Below, one piece after another: positions 1-7,034 of a stretch of DNA of 36,562 bases. Every line of letters starts with the position of its first letter. Positions within the stretch are counted from its first letter, which is position 1. The position numbers were made by a program, and so were the translations under genes. The notes under the pieces are model-generated. The model was not told where the DNA came from and did no database searches. It saw only the letters and a program-made list of their open reading frames with translations. Source of the DNA: Hyphomicrobiales bacterium (GTDB lineage Bacteria; Pseudomonadota; Alphaproteobacteria; Rhizobiales; Xanthobacteraceae); contig JAJPKK010000040.1 in NCBI GenBank assembly GCA_021323775.1, forward strand, positions 1-36,562, read 5' to 3'.

Positions 1-66
1 CCTCCCGAATCGGTTGGGTCGCAGAGAATCAGTCCAGCATGCGGCTGACCAGAACCTTTCGTACCG

Positions 67-579
67 TCAATGAGAAAAATGCGTTAACCTGACCTCGCTG
101 CCCTGTGGAAGCAAGCTGTCGAGCTTCACATTCAGGACAACATTCGACACCATCCGCGCCGTGCGGCCATTGCCATCCGAAAATGGGTGAATCCAGTTCA
201 GCTTCCAAAGCACATAAGCCGCGAGATGTAGCGCTGACGACTTGCTCCAATTGTCGTTCACGTAATTGCAGAGATGTTCAACTTCTTCGGCGACGAACGC
301 AGAATGAGGCGGAGTGTGCCCGCTGCCCCCAATCGTTACAGCGGTGTTACGGTACGTACCTGCAAGTGGATGCAGTCCTTCCAAAGCAGCGTGATGCAGT
401 TGGAGGATCATTGAAGATCGGAGCTTAAACGGACGCTCTGGGTCTCTCACGAACGATCGAATGATCTCCACCGCGCTGTTGAACTGGCGGATGCCATTCT
501 CGGCTTCCTTGCGCGCAATTTCTTCTGGATCTGTGATGATGAGCGGCGCGGCCGCAACGCTATGCCGATCGCCAGACAA
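67..579 (-). CDS. fic: Fic-domain protein (probable AMP-transferase), short C-terminus
   Basis: Fic proteins transfer AMP, or another nucleotide or phosphate group, from a donor such as ATP to hydroxyl side chains of target proteins. The 170-residue product carries the signature HPFSDGNGRTAR near residues 130-142, with the catalytic His, the anion-binding GNGR loop and the downstream Arg all present. A conserved helical stretch (LHPLAGTYR, then a TPPHSAFV flap-like segment) precedes it. The start is TTG at 579, two bases after the stop of the antitoxin-like gene upstream, which suggests coupled translation. The protein follows the family as far as LDSLLP, then runs into about a dozen unrelated residues and stops. 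Relatives as I remember them continue for some 20-40 residues, so a frameshift or deletion of the C-terminal helix is likely. The motif makes the Fic assignment firm; whether the protein is active is uncertain. Confidence 0.85.
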   Translation of the reverse strand: MSGDRHSVAAAPLIITDPEEIARKEAENGIRQFNSAVEIIRSFVRDPERPFKLRSSMILQLHHAALEGLHPLAGTYRNTAVTIGGSGHTPPHSAFVAEEVEHLCNYVNDNWSKSSALHLAAYVLWKLNWIHPFSDGNGRTARMVSNVVLNVKLDSLLPQGSEVRLTHFSH

Positions 580-581
580 GC

Positions 582-758
582 CTACTTGGACTCCTGCTCG
601 ATCTTGCGATCAATCTCGGCCACCATTTCGCGCGTGATGCGCTCGTTCTCAATGTGGGTATTCCCATAAACGAAGCTGCGTCGGTGCTCGCGCAATTGCT
701 GCGGCGTCACCTGGATTTTACGCGCACGTTCGACGAGTTCTTCGAGCTCTGTGCCCAT
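582..758 (-). CDS. small Fic-associated antitoxin-like protein
   Basis: A 58-residue protein sits immediately upstream of the Fic gene and is separated from it by two bases. I chose ATG at 758 because GGAG lies about seven bases upstream; the longer reading from 806 has no such signal. Residues around SFVYGNTHIEN-ERITREMV resemble the inhibitory helix of class I Fic antitoxins (VbhA type), where a conserved Glu followed by Gly/Asn blocks the ATP gamma-phosphate site of the toxin. Here the Glu-Asn pair is present, but the usual Ser/Thr four residues earlier is Asn in an ungapped reading. The family is inferred from position and this motif, not from a database match. Confidence 0.6.
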   Translation of the reverse strand: MGTELEELVERARKIQVTPQQLREHRRSFVYGNTHIENERITREMVAEIDRKIEQESK

Positions 759-1016
759 AGTGCTCCGCCTCGACTGTCGCGGCTTGCGGTTGACTATAGC
801 CAACAAGCCGCGATCGCGTAAAGTTCCTAACCCGCAGCGAAGAGATGCGCAGCCGTGTAGGCTGAGTCGGCCGCTGCGGGAAAGGGCTAAATGTCCGATC
901 TGGGGTGCGGCAATTGCAATCGCCGCTTACCGCAGGTTGTTCGCCAAAGGCCGCCCCTTCAACCCGCGCCCGACTCGGCGGAGGCGGCGGCTTTGCCCGG
1001 GGAGGCGACGGGCTAC

Positions 1017-1931
1017 CTACTCCTTCACGGCGCCCGTCATCGCCGCGACGTAGTGCTCGACAAAGAAGGCGTAGAGCACGACGAGCGGCAGCGACCCGCA
1101 CAGGGCCCCCGCCATCAGCGAGCCCCAGCGGTAGATATCGCCGTCGACGAACTCGTTGACGATCGCGACCGGCACGGTCTTGTTCTGGGTCGAGGAAATG
1201 AACGTCAGCGCATAGATGAACTCGTTCCAGCACAGCGTAAAGCAGAAGATGAAGGCGGAGATCAGCCCGGGCACCGCGAGCGGCACGATGATCTTTGTCA
1301 GGATTTGCCAGCGGCTGGCGCCGTCGATCAGGGCGCATTCCTCCAGCTCAAACGGGATCGCCTTGAAATAGCCCATCAGCAGCCAGGTGGAGAACGGGAT
1401 CAGGATCGTCGGGTAGGTGAGGACGAGGGCGAACGGCGTATCGAACAGCCCGTATTGAAACACGACCGACGACAGCGGGATGAACAGGATCGACGGCGGC
1501 ACCAGGTAGGCGAGGAAGATCGCGCCGCCCACCCAGGTGGCGCCGCGGAAACGCAGCCGCACGATGGCGTAGGCGGCAAGCACGCTCGCGATGATCGACA
1601 GCGTGGTCGCGACAACGGCGACCAGCATGGTGTTCCACAGCCAGTGGGGATACGGGCTCTCAAACAAGAGCGCGGCGATGTGCTTGAGGGTCGGCGCGGT
1701 GGTCCAGAACGGATTGTAGGTATCGAGGTCGAGCAATTGCTCGTCCGGCTTGATGGCGGTGAGCGCCATCCAGTAGAACGGGAACAGCAGCACGACGAGG
1801 ATGATGCCGAGCGGCAGATAGAGCGTCACCAGCCGCCGCGGCACGGTCTGAAGATAGCTCATGCCCTCGGCGTGATCGGCCGCCGCGAGCTTTGCGGGGC
1901 CGAGATTCGGATCGGCGGCAAGCTCAGTCAT
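1017..1931 (-). CDS. carbohydrate ABC transporter permease (MalG/UgpE type)
   Basis: Inner-membrane permease of a CUT1-type sugar importer, 304 residues with six predicted transmembrane segments. The EAA loop that docks on the ATPase is EECALIDGASRWQILTKI (about residues 200-217), in the usual place before the last two helices. It is the last gene of the transporter unit and its ATG overlaps the end of the preceding permease gene by 8 bases, as expected for a coupled pair. It should form a heterodimer with that permease. The substrate cannot be read from the sequence. Confidence 0.93.
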   Translation of the reverse strand: MTELAADPNLGPAKLAAADHAEGMSYLQTVPRRLVTLYLPLGIILVVLLFPFYWMALTAIKPDEQLLDLDTYNPFWTTAPTLKHIAALLFESPYPHWLWNTMLVAVVATTLSIIASVLAAYAIVRLRFRGATWVGGAIFLAYLVPPSILFIPLSSVVFQYGLFDTPFALVLTYPTILIPFSTWLLMGYFKAIPFELEECALIDGASRWQILTKIIVPLAVPGLISAFIFCFTLCWNEFIYALTFISSTQNKTVPVAIVNEFVDGDIYRWGSLMAGALCGSLPLVVLYAFFVEHYVAAMTGAVKE

Positions 1932-2910
1932 TGCTCTCGCCCTGTTGCCATTTGCGCCGCTGCAGGCCGAACCACGAGATCAGGATGGCGCCGAGCAGAA
2001 ACGGAATCATCGCCGAGGAGATCGCCGCCCCTTCGCCGAGATGGCCGGCGATGATGGCGCGCTGATAGGACAAGGTCGCCATGAGCTGCGTCGCGTTGAC
2101 GGGGCCGCCCTTGGTGAGCACCCAGATGAGCTGGAAATCGGTGAAGGTGAACAGCACCGAGAAGGTCATCACCACCGCGATGATCGGGGTGAGCAGCGGA
2201 TAGGTGACGTGGCGGAAAATCTGCCACCGGCTGGCGCCGTCGATGGTGGCGGCCTCGAAGAGCGACGGCGGCACCGTCTGCAGGCCGGCCAAGAGCGTGA
2301 TCGCCACGAACGGAATGCCGCGCCAGATATTGGCGAAGATCACCGACCAGCGCGCGTTCCAGGGGTCGCCGAGAAAGTCGATGTTGCCGGAAATCAGCCC
2401 GAGGTGGCGCAGCGACCACGAAATGATGGAGAACTGGGCGTCGAACAGCCACCAGAACGCGATCGCGGAGAGCACCGTCGGCACAATGAAAGGGATCAGC
2501 ACGATCGCCCGCAGCAGGGCCTTGAACGGCATATTCTCGTTCAGGAGCAGCGCGAGATAGAGCCCGATTGCGAATTTGACGACGCTCGCGACCGCCGTAT
2601 AGAGCAGCGTGTTGAAAACCGAGAGCCAGAACACCGAGTCGTCGGAAAGCCATTCGTAGTTTTCAAGTCCGATGAACGCGCCGCTCTGGCCGATGCGCGC
2701 GTCGGTGAACGAGATCCAGATGCCGAGCGCGAGCGGGTAGGCGAGAAACAGGATCAGGAACGCAGCCGCCGGCAGCATGAACCACAGCCCGAGCCAGTTG
2801 CGGTTTGCCGTAAGCCTCGTCCATGCGCTGATCCTCTTCCCGCGCTCCGCCGCAAGCGGGGGAGGGGAGGGAGGGGGTACGCCTGGCGCCTTGAGGGCGA
2901 TGTCGGTCAT
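1924..2910 (-). CDS. carbohydrate ABC transporter permease (MalF/UgpA type)
   Basis: Partner permease of the CUT1 importer, 328 residues. Hydrophobic segments begin near residue 40, and the EAA loop reads EAATIDGASRWQIFRHVTYPLL around residues 220-240. The first 30 residues are unusual: a PPSPPPLAAERGKR stretch encoded by one arm of the GC-rich palindromic repeat that is scattered through this window (2841-2877). The hydrophobic core starts normally after it, so the repeat probably lengthened a cytoplasmic tail. ATG at 2910 follows a weak GGACGGAA-type binding site. A 267-base gap holding a large hairpin separates it from the binding-protein gene upstream. Confidence 0.93.
   Translation of the reverse strand: MTDIALKAPGVPPPSPPPLAAERGKRISAWTRLTANRNWLGLWFMLPAAAFLILFLAYPLALGIWISFTDARIGQSGAFIGLENYEWLSDDSVFWLSVFNTLLYTAVASVVKFAIGLYLALLLNENMPFKALLRAIVLIPFIVPTVLSAIAFWWLFDAQFSIISWSLRHLGLISGNIDFLGDPWNARWSVIFANIWRGIPFVAITLLAGLQTVPPSLFEAATIDGASRWQIFRHVTYPLLTPIIAVVMTFSVLFTFTDFQLIWVLTKGGPVNATQLMATLSYQRAIIAGHLGEGAAISSAMIPFLLGAILISWFGLQRRKWQQGESND
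2841..2877. repeat. GC-rich palindromic repeat arm inside the MalF-type permease gene
   Basis: The sequence CGCAAGCGGGGGAGGGG followed by AGGGAGGGGG matches one arm of the repeat seen at 4536-4619 and elsewhere. It lies inside the first codons of the permease and keeps the reading frame. Confidence 0.7.
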
Positions 2911-3014
2911 GCGTTCCGTCCGTTTGCCGGGACTTCATTGTGCCCAACACGGGTTTCGTTGCTCAACCCATCGTACGCCTGTGAGCTTCCGCGGGGTCCG
3001 AGCGATTTGCGACT

Positions 3015-3128
3015 TTCTCGCCCCTTGTGGGGGAGGGATGGGGTGGGGGGCATGCCGGCGGGGCGCCGAAGCGCCGCATCTCCCGACCCCCACCGCCGAC
3101 CCCTCCCCACAAGGGGAGGGGAGGAGTC
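3015..3128. repeat. intergenic palindromic repeat with large hairpin
   Basis: CCCCTTGTGGGG at 3021-3032 and its exact complement CCCCACAAGGGG at 3105-3116 enclose further G-rich and C-rich stretches and a small GGCGCCGAAGCGCC hairpin. It lies between the binding-protein gene and the first permease gene of one transcription unit. This matches the place where REP hairpins lie between malE and malF in enteric bacteria. By analogy it could stabilise the upstream message or attenuate read-through; that role is inference. Confidence 0.8.
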
Positions 3129-3177
3129 CGCCGCGCCATTACGGCGCAAGCTAACGCGCCCTTCTCGAGTGCATCCC

Positions 3178-4500
3178 TTACCGATAGATCCGCTGCAATT
3201 GCCGCTCGGCGATCTTGATCGCGTTCTTGGCCTCCTCGCGGCCGGTGCAATAGCTCGCGAACATGTCGACAAGCACGAAATCCGAAACCGCGCTCGCGGC
3301 TTTCTCGCCGACCGAGCCCAATCCTCCCACGGTCAGCGAGCGCTTGGCGACGTCGCGGTAGGGCGTGCGCTTGGGGTCCGAGGTCCACACCGGATTGGCG
3401 TCATACGCGGCAAGGCCCGGCGTCAGGTAGCCGGCCGCCGCCTCGATCCACGGATTGAACTGGTTCGCCTCCAGCATGAAAGCCATCAGCGCCTTGCAGG
3501 CCTGCGGATATTTCGTGTGCGTCATGGCAAGCAGCGGAAACATCAGGTGCAGCTCGGTCGGCTTGCCCACCGGGCCGATCGGGAAATAGGCGTGATCCAT
3601 GTCGTCGGCGATGTCGGTCTTGGTGGGATCGTGCCGCGCCGCCGCATAGATCGAGATTCCGTTGTTGGTCCAGTGAATCTCGCCGGCCAGAAACGCCTTG
3701 TTGTTGGATGCATCATTCCATGAGGCGACGCCGGGGATCATGTTGTCGTAAAGCTGCTTCGCCCAGGTGAGCGCCTTTTCAGTCTCGGGCGAGTTGAGGA
3801 TGACCTTGTCGTTCTTGTCGACCATGTTGCCGCCGAACGCCCACAGGCACCAATAGACCCAGGTATTCGCATCGCCGGATGCATGGCCGAGCGCCAGGCC
3901 GCCAGGCGTGCCGTTTGCCTTGGTCGCCTTGGCGTATTCGAGAAATTCATCGGTGGTGGCCGGGAATTTGGAGAACCCGGCCTTCTTCAGGGTCGAAATC
4001 CGGTAGTTGATCAGGCTGCCGGTGTAGCAGACCGGAATGTCGATCCACTTGTTTCCGCTCTTGCCATAAGTGACGGCAGACGGCGCCCAGGGGCCGTATT
4101 TCTTGCCGAGATAATCGGCAACGTCGGTGACGTCGATGCATTTCTGCGGAAACAGATGCGGCAGCGAGTAAAGGCCCCAGAACAGGTCCGGCCCCGCGCC
4201 CGTATTGGCCGCCACGGAAGCCTTCGGCGTCACATCCTCATAGGACTCCCGCGTGACGATGACCTTGACGCCGGTCGCCTTGGTGAAGGCGTCGAGCAGC
4301 GCCACGAACGCGTCGTCTTCCGCCTGCACGAAATATTTCCACCGCAGCATTGCGAGCTGCGCGTTCTTCTCAGGCTTCCATGGCGCGCTCTGCGCCCAAG
4401 CCTTGGCCCATGCGAGAAGCGCCGGCCCGGCAAGCGCGCCGGCCGCCGCAGTTGCGGTTGCGCCCTTCACGAGGGCGCGTCGGGTCAAATCGGTGATCAT
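3178..4500 (-). CDS. sugar ABC transporter substrate-binding protein, Tat-type signal
   Basis: Periplasmic solute-binding protein (SBP_bac_1-like fold) of about 440 residues that delivers a carbohydrate-like ligand to the two permeases downstream. ATG at 4500 is chosen because AACTGGAGGAAACCG, a strong ribosome site, precedes it; longer readings run into repeat sequence. The N-terminus has TRRALVKGATATAAAGALAGPALLAWA, a twin-arginine followed by a hydrophobic stretch and an Ala-rich cleavage region, so Tat export is likely. The body shows features of the family: SYEDVTPK and GAGPDLFWG near the N-terminal lobe, and a Trp/Tyr-rich region (WVYWCLWAFGG) likely to line the ligand cleft. The substrate is unknown. 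Confidence 0.92.
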   Translation of the reverse strand: MITDLTRRALVKGATATAAAGALAGPALLAWAKAWAQSAPWKPEKNAQLAMLRWKYFVQAEDDAFVALLDAFTKATGVKVIVTRESYEDVTPKASVAANTGAGPDLFWGLYSLPHLFPQKCIDVTDVADYLGKKYGPWAPSAVTYGKSGNKWIDIPVCYTGSLINYRISTLKKAGFSKFPATTDEFLEYAKATKANGTPGGLALGHASGDANTWVYWCLWAFGGNMVDKNDKVILNSPETEKALTWAKQLYDNMIPGVASWNDASNNKAFLAGEIHWTNNGISIYAAARHDPTKTDIADDMDHAYFPIGPVGKPTELHLMFPLLAMTHTKYPQACKALMAFMLEANQFNPWIEAAAGYLTPGLAAYDANPVWTSDPKRTPYRDVAKRSLTVGGLGSVGEKAASAVSDFVLVDMFASYCTGREEAKNAIKIAERQLQRIYR

Positions 4501-4528
4501 CGGTTTCCTCCAGTTATCCATGTCCTTC

Positions 4529-4627
4529 TCCCTGGCCCGCTTGCGGGGGAGGGTCGGGGAGGGGGGTGTTGCCGCGAGTCTGTGAACTACCCACTCCCTG
4601 GCCCTCCCCCGCAAGCGGGGGAGGGAA
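4529..4627. repeat. intergenic palindromic repeat between ATPase and binding-protein genes
   Basis: Two 18-base arms, 4536-4553 (CCCGCTTGCGGGGGAGGG) and 4602-4619 (its exact reverse complement), enclose about 48 bases. Each arm is itself a small hairpin around GCAAGC. This is the cleanest copy of the repeat family in the window. It can fold into a very stable structure just upstream of the binding-protein gene and after the ATPase gene. Confidence 0.85.
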
Positions 4628-4628
4628 T

Positions 4629-5774
4629 CTACCCGTTGAGCCGCTTGCCGGACGTCTTGTCGAACAGGTGAACGAGGCCCGCGCTGGGCTTGAGGCGCAC
4701 GCGGTCGCCTGGTTTGAACGCATAGCGCTCGCGGAACACGGCAAGCACATCCTGGCCGCCGAGCCTCGCGACAAGCTGGGTTTCCGAGCCGGTCGGTTCG
4801 ACCACCTGGACCTCCGCATCGATGCCGTCGTCCGCGAGCATAAAGTGCTCGGGACGCACGCCATAGACAGCGGGCCTGCCGTCGGACCATTCCGGCGTCC
4901 GCCGTTCCGGCGGACACAGGGGCAGGCGCACGCCGCCCGGGCCGTCGAACGCCCCCTCCCTACCCTCCCCGGCTTCCCCCGCCCTTCCCTCCCCCGCTTG
5001 CGGGGGAGAGTTGGGGAGGGGGTGTGGGGGCAGGCGGATCGTTCCCGGAAAGAAGTTCATGGCCGGCGAGCCGATGAAGCCGGCGACGAAAAGATTGCCG
5101 GGCCGGTCATAGAGGTCGAGCGGCGCGCCGATCTGCTCGACCCGGCCGTCATGCATGACCACGATCTTGTCCGCCATGGTCATGGCTTCGATCTGATCGT
5201 GGGTGACGTAGATCGTGGTCGTCTTGAGCCGCTGGTGCAGCGCCTTGATCTCGGTGCGCATCTGCACCCGCAGTTGGGCGTCGAGATTCGACAGCGGCTC
5301 GTCGAACAGGAACACCTTCGGGTCGCGCACGATCGCCCGGCCCATGGCGACGCGCTGGCGCTGGCCGCCGGAAAGCTGGCGCGGATAGCGGTCGAGATAG
5401 GGCTTGAGGCCGAGAATATCCGCGGCCTTGCTGACCCGGTCGGCGATTTCGGCGGTCCCGGCGCCGCGCAGGCGCATGGAGAAGCCCATATTCGCCGCGA
5501 CGGTCATATGCGGATAAAGCGCGTAGTTCTGGAACACCATCGCGGTGTCGCGCTCTTTGGGCGGCAGATTGTTGACGACGCGATCACCAATGCGGATTTC
5601 GCCGCCGGTGATATGCTCCAACCCCGCGATCATCCGCAGCAGCGTGGACTTGCCGCAGCCTGAAGGGCCGACCAGAACAACGAATTCGCCATCGGCGATG
5701 TCCACGCTGACATCGTGGATCACGTAAGAGGACCCGAACGCCTTGCGGACGCCGCGGATCGCCACTGACGCCAT
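4629..5774 (-). CDS. sugar ABC transporter ATPase (MalK/UgpC type) with repeat-derived insert
   Basis: Cytoplasmic ATPase that powers the importer, 381 residues. Walker A is GPSGCGKST (36-44), the Q-loop is near 82, the signature is LSGGQ (134-138), Walker B is FLFDEP (155-160) and the switch His is H192. The C-terminal regulatory TOBE-type region follows, with GSPAMNFF (236-242) and GVRPEHF (305-311). Between those two landmarks lies an extra stretch, residues about 248-300, rich in Pro, Gly and Glu and encoded by the palindromic repeat at 4951-5024. MalK/UgpC relatives have a short linker there. ATG at 5774 is preceded by GGGAGGAAATA, nearly the same site as the binding protein's. It is the first transporter gene of the unit, 88 bases after the gene upstream. 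Confidence 0.95.
   Translation of the reverse strand: MASVAIRGVRKAFGSSYVIHDVSVDIADGEFVVLVGPSGCGKSTLLRMIAGLEHITGGEIRIGDRVVNNLPPKERDTAMVFQNYALYPHMTVAANMGFSMRLRGAGTAEIADRVSKAADILGLKPYLDRYPRQLSGGQRQRVAMGRAIVRDPKVFLFDEPLSNLDAQLRVQMRTEIKALHQRLKTTTIYVTHDQIEAMTMADKIVVMHDGRVEQIGAPLDLYDRPGNLFVAGFIGSPAMNFFPGTIRLPPHPLPNSPPQAGEGRAGEAGEGREGAFDGPGGVRLPLCPPERRTPEWSDGRPAVYGVRPEHFMLADDGIDAEVQVVEPTGSETQLVARLGGQDVLAVFRERYAFKPGDRVRLKPSAGLVHLFDKTSGKRLNG
4951..5024. repeat. palindromic repeat inserted in frame in the ABC ATPase gene
   Basis: CCCCCGCTTGCGGGGG at 4991-5006 is the core palindrome; CCCTCCC arms flank it on both sides. The insertion is open in the coding frame and encodes Pro/Gly/Glu-rich peptide, including GEGREGA at ATPase residues 269-275 (bases 4950-4970). 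Confidence 0.85.
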
Positions 5775-5795
5775 TATTTCCTCCCAGGCGCGCCC

Positions 5796-5840
5796 ACCTC
5801 TCCCTGCCATCCCCCGCATGCAGCGATGGCAGGGAGAGGT
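5796..5840. repeat. 15-bp perfect stem-loop between decarboxylase-like and ATPase genes
   Basis: ACCTCTCCCTGCCAT (5796-5810) and its exact complement (5826-5840) enclose a 15-base loop. No T-run follows on the minus strand, so it is more likely a stabilising or processing hairpin, or a diverged copy of the repeat family, than an intrinsic terminator. Confidence 0.75.
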
Positions 5841-5862
5841 AGCGCTCGCGCGGCTCCTTACT

Positions 5863-6528
5863 TTAAGGATCGCCCGGTCCGAAGGGCGCTTCCTTGCCGG
5901 GCGGCACGCCTTCCTCCGCCATGGCGAGCAACATGGCGACGGTCACATAGGCGCCGGTCACGGCAGTCAAGTCCACGATCTTCTGCTCGCCAAGGAGCAT
6001 TTTGGCGCGGGCGAATGTTTCGTCTGAAACCGCGTGCTTTGTCGAGAGCTCCATGACGAAATCATAGACCGCGGCCTCGTCCGCCTGCATCGCTGCCGGC
6101 CGCCTGTTGGCCTTGAGATCGGCGATGATCGCCGGCGACAGGCCCGCCTTCAGGGCGAGAGGGCCGTGAGCATACCATTCGACCTGCGAACGCCACAACC
6201 GCCCGGTGATCAGGATCGCAAACTCGTTGAGCCGCGGCGGCAGCGAGGAATGCCAGCGCAGATAATCCAACAGATCGAACATGCGCTGTCCGAACACGGG
6301 ACTGCGCAGCATGGGATTATAGGGACCGGCGATGCCCACGCTCGAAATCTTCATGACGGCTTCGCCGAGCGGGCGCTGCGCGTCGGTGAGCTGCGCCATG
6401 GTCAATTGCGGAAATCGCGGTTCCTTGGCGGCGGCCGGCGTCGGCGGACTGCGGCCCATGAAAAATCCAAGGCCGGCCGACGCCAGTGCAACCGCGACGG
6501 TGCTCGCCAGCTTCCGTAGTCCTGTCAT
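5863..6528 (-). CDS. exported carboxymuconolactone decarboxylase-family protein
   Basis: A 221-residue protein with an N-terminal hydrophobic segment (LASTVAVALASAGLGFFMG, about residues 7-25) that should act as a signal or membrane anchor. The rest resembles the carboxymuconolactone decarboxylase / AhpD-like helical fold: LNEFAILITGRLWRSQVEW, then HGPLALKAGLSPAIIADLKA, then a C-terminal helix near the AVTGAYVTVAMLLAM segment. The AhpD CxxC redox pair is absent, so peroxidase-partner activity is not supported. ATG at 6528 follows AAGGGGAAG. It leads the ABC transporter unit and is divergent from hipBA; co-transcription with the transporter is likely but not certain. The reaction is unknown. 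Confidence 0.8.
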   Translation of the reverse strand: MTGLRKLASTVAVALASAGLGFFMGRSPPTPAAAKEPRFPQLTMAQLTDAQRPLGEAVMKISSVGIAGPYNPMLRSPVFGQRMFDLLDYLRWHSSLPPRLNEFAILITGRLWRSQVEWYAHGPLALKAGLSPAIIADLKANRRPAAMQADEAAVYDFVMELSTKHAVSDETFARAKMLLGEQKIVDLTAVTGAYVTVAMLLAMAEEGVPPGKEAPFGPGDP

Positions 6529-6573
6529 CGAGCGCTTCCCCTTGTCTTGATTTCTGGTCCCGTTTTCTGCTCT

Positions 6574-6595
6574 AATGTTCCCGCTCGGGTACTTT
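6574..6595. promoter_or_regulatory. candidate HipB operator, copy 1 (imperfect)
   Basis: AATGTTCC-N6-GGTACTTT. The left half is identical to that of copy 2 and the spacing is the same; the right half has diverged. It begins exactly 50 bases before copy 2, about five helical turns, so both would face the same side of the DNA. Confidence 0.55.
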
Positions 6596-6623
6596 TTGCC
6601 CTCAAAGCCACCCGCAACCGCCG

Positions 6624-6645
6624 AATGTTCCTCGCCGGGAACATT
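6624..6645. promoter_or_regulatory. candidate HipB operator, copy 2 (perfect inverted repeat)
   Basis: AATGTTCC-N6-GGAACATT, perfect 8-base arms, in the short gap between the divergent decarboxylase-like gene and hipB. E. coli HipB binds inverted repeats of the form TATCC-N8-GGATA; the TTCC/GGAA core here is a plausible counterpart. A TTG start at 6645 would overlap it, which argues against that start. Confidence 0.65.
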
Positions 6646-6701
6646 TGCTTAACTTTCGCTCGCCTACAATGAAATACTCCCGGCCACGCGCACGGCGACC
6701 C

Positions 6702-7034
6702 ATGGAAACCGACGAAAACTCGATTGAGCGAAGAGCCTCGGGGACCGCATCGGCGTTCGGATCGATGATCCGAGGCCGGCGGAAGGCCCTGAATCTCCGC
6801 CAGGATCAGGTGGCGCTCGCGACCGGAGTCGGCCGCCGGTTCTTGATCGAGCTTGAGGCCGGCAAGCCGTCATGCCAGCTCGGCCGAAGCCTCCTTGTCG
6901 CCGAAGCGCTGGGCTTCACGCCGGCCGACATTCTGGCCGGCCGCGACCCGTGCGCAACCGCTGCGGCGCCGGAGCTGCCCGATCTGCCAGACGCCGCGGA
7001 GGAGCCTGATGGCCGGCCTGCCGGTATACTTTGA
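6702..7034 (+). CDS. hipB: HipB-type HTH antitoxin
   Basis: A small Xre-family repressor, 110 residues from ATG at 6702 (121 from ATG at 6669; neither has a clear ribosome site). The helix-turn-helix is in IRGRRKALNLRQDQVALATGVGRRFLIELEAGK, followed by a second conserved segment, LLVAEALGFTPADIL. It ends 26 bases inside the hipA gene, the usual overlapping arrangement of hipBA modules. It should neutralise HipA and repress its own promoter through the twin inverted repeats just upstream. The Asp/Glu/Pro-rich tail is typical of a flexible antitoxin end. Confidence 0.88.
   Translation: METDENSIERRASGTASAFGSMIRGRRKALNLRQDQVALATGVGRRFLIELEAGKPSCQLGRSLLVAEALGFTPADILAGRDPCATAAAPELPDLPDAAEEPDGRPAGIL

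Noticed and set aside
891-2054. 387-codon plus-strand open frame
   Set aside because: Antisense shadow of the MalG-type permease; mostly charged low-complexity sequence.
1945-3723. 592-codon plus-strand open frame
   Set aside because: It lies antisense to the permease and binding-protein genes and reads as Arg/His/Gly/Asp-rich low-complexity sequence typical of GC-rich shadows.
3015-5024. Repeated G/C-rich blocks considered as a CRISPR array
   Set aside because: Spacing is irregular (hundreds of bases), copies are inverted pairs rather than direct repeats, and no cas genes are seen.
6645-6701. Longer hipB start at TTG 6645
   Set aside because: It would place the start codon inside the perfect inverted repeat that is likely the operator.
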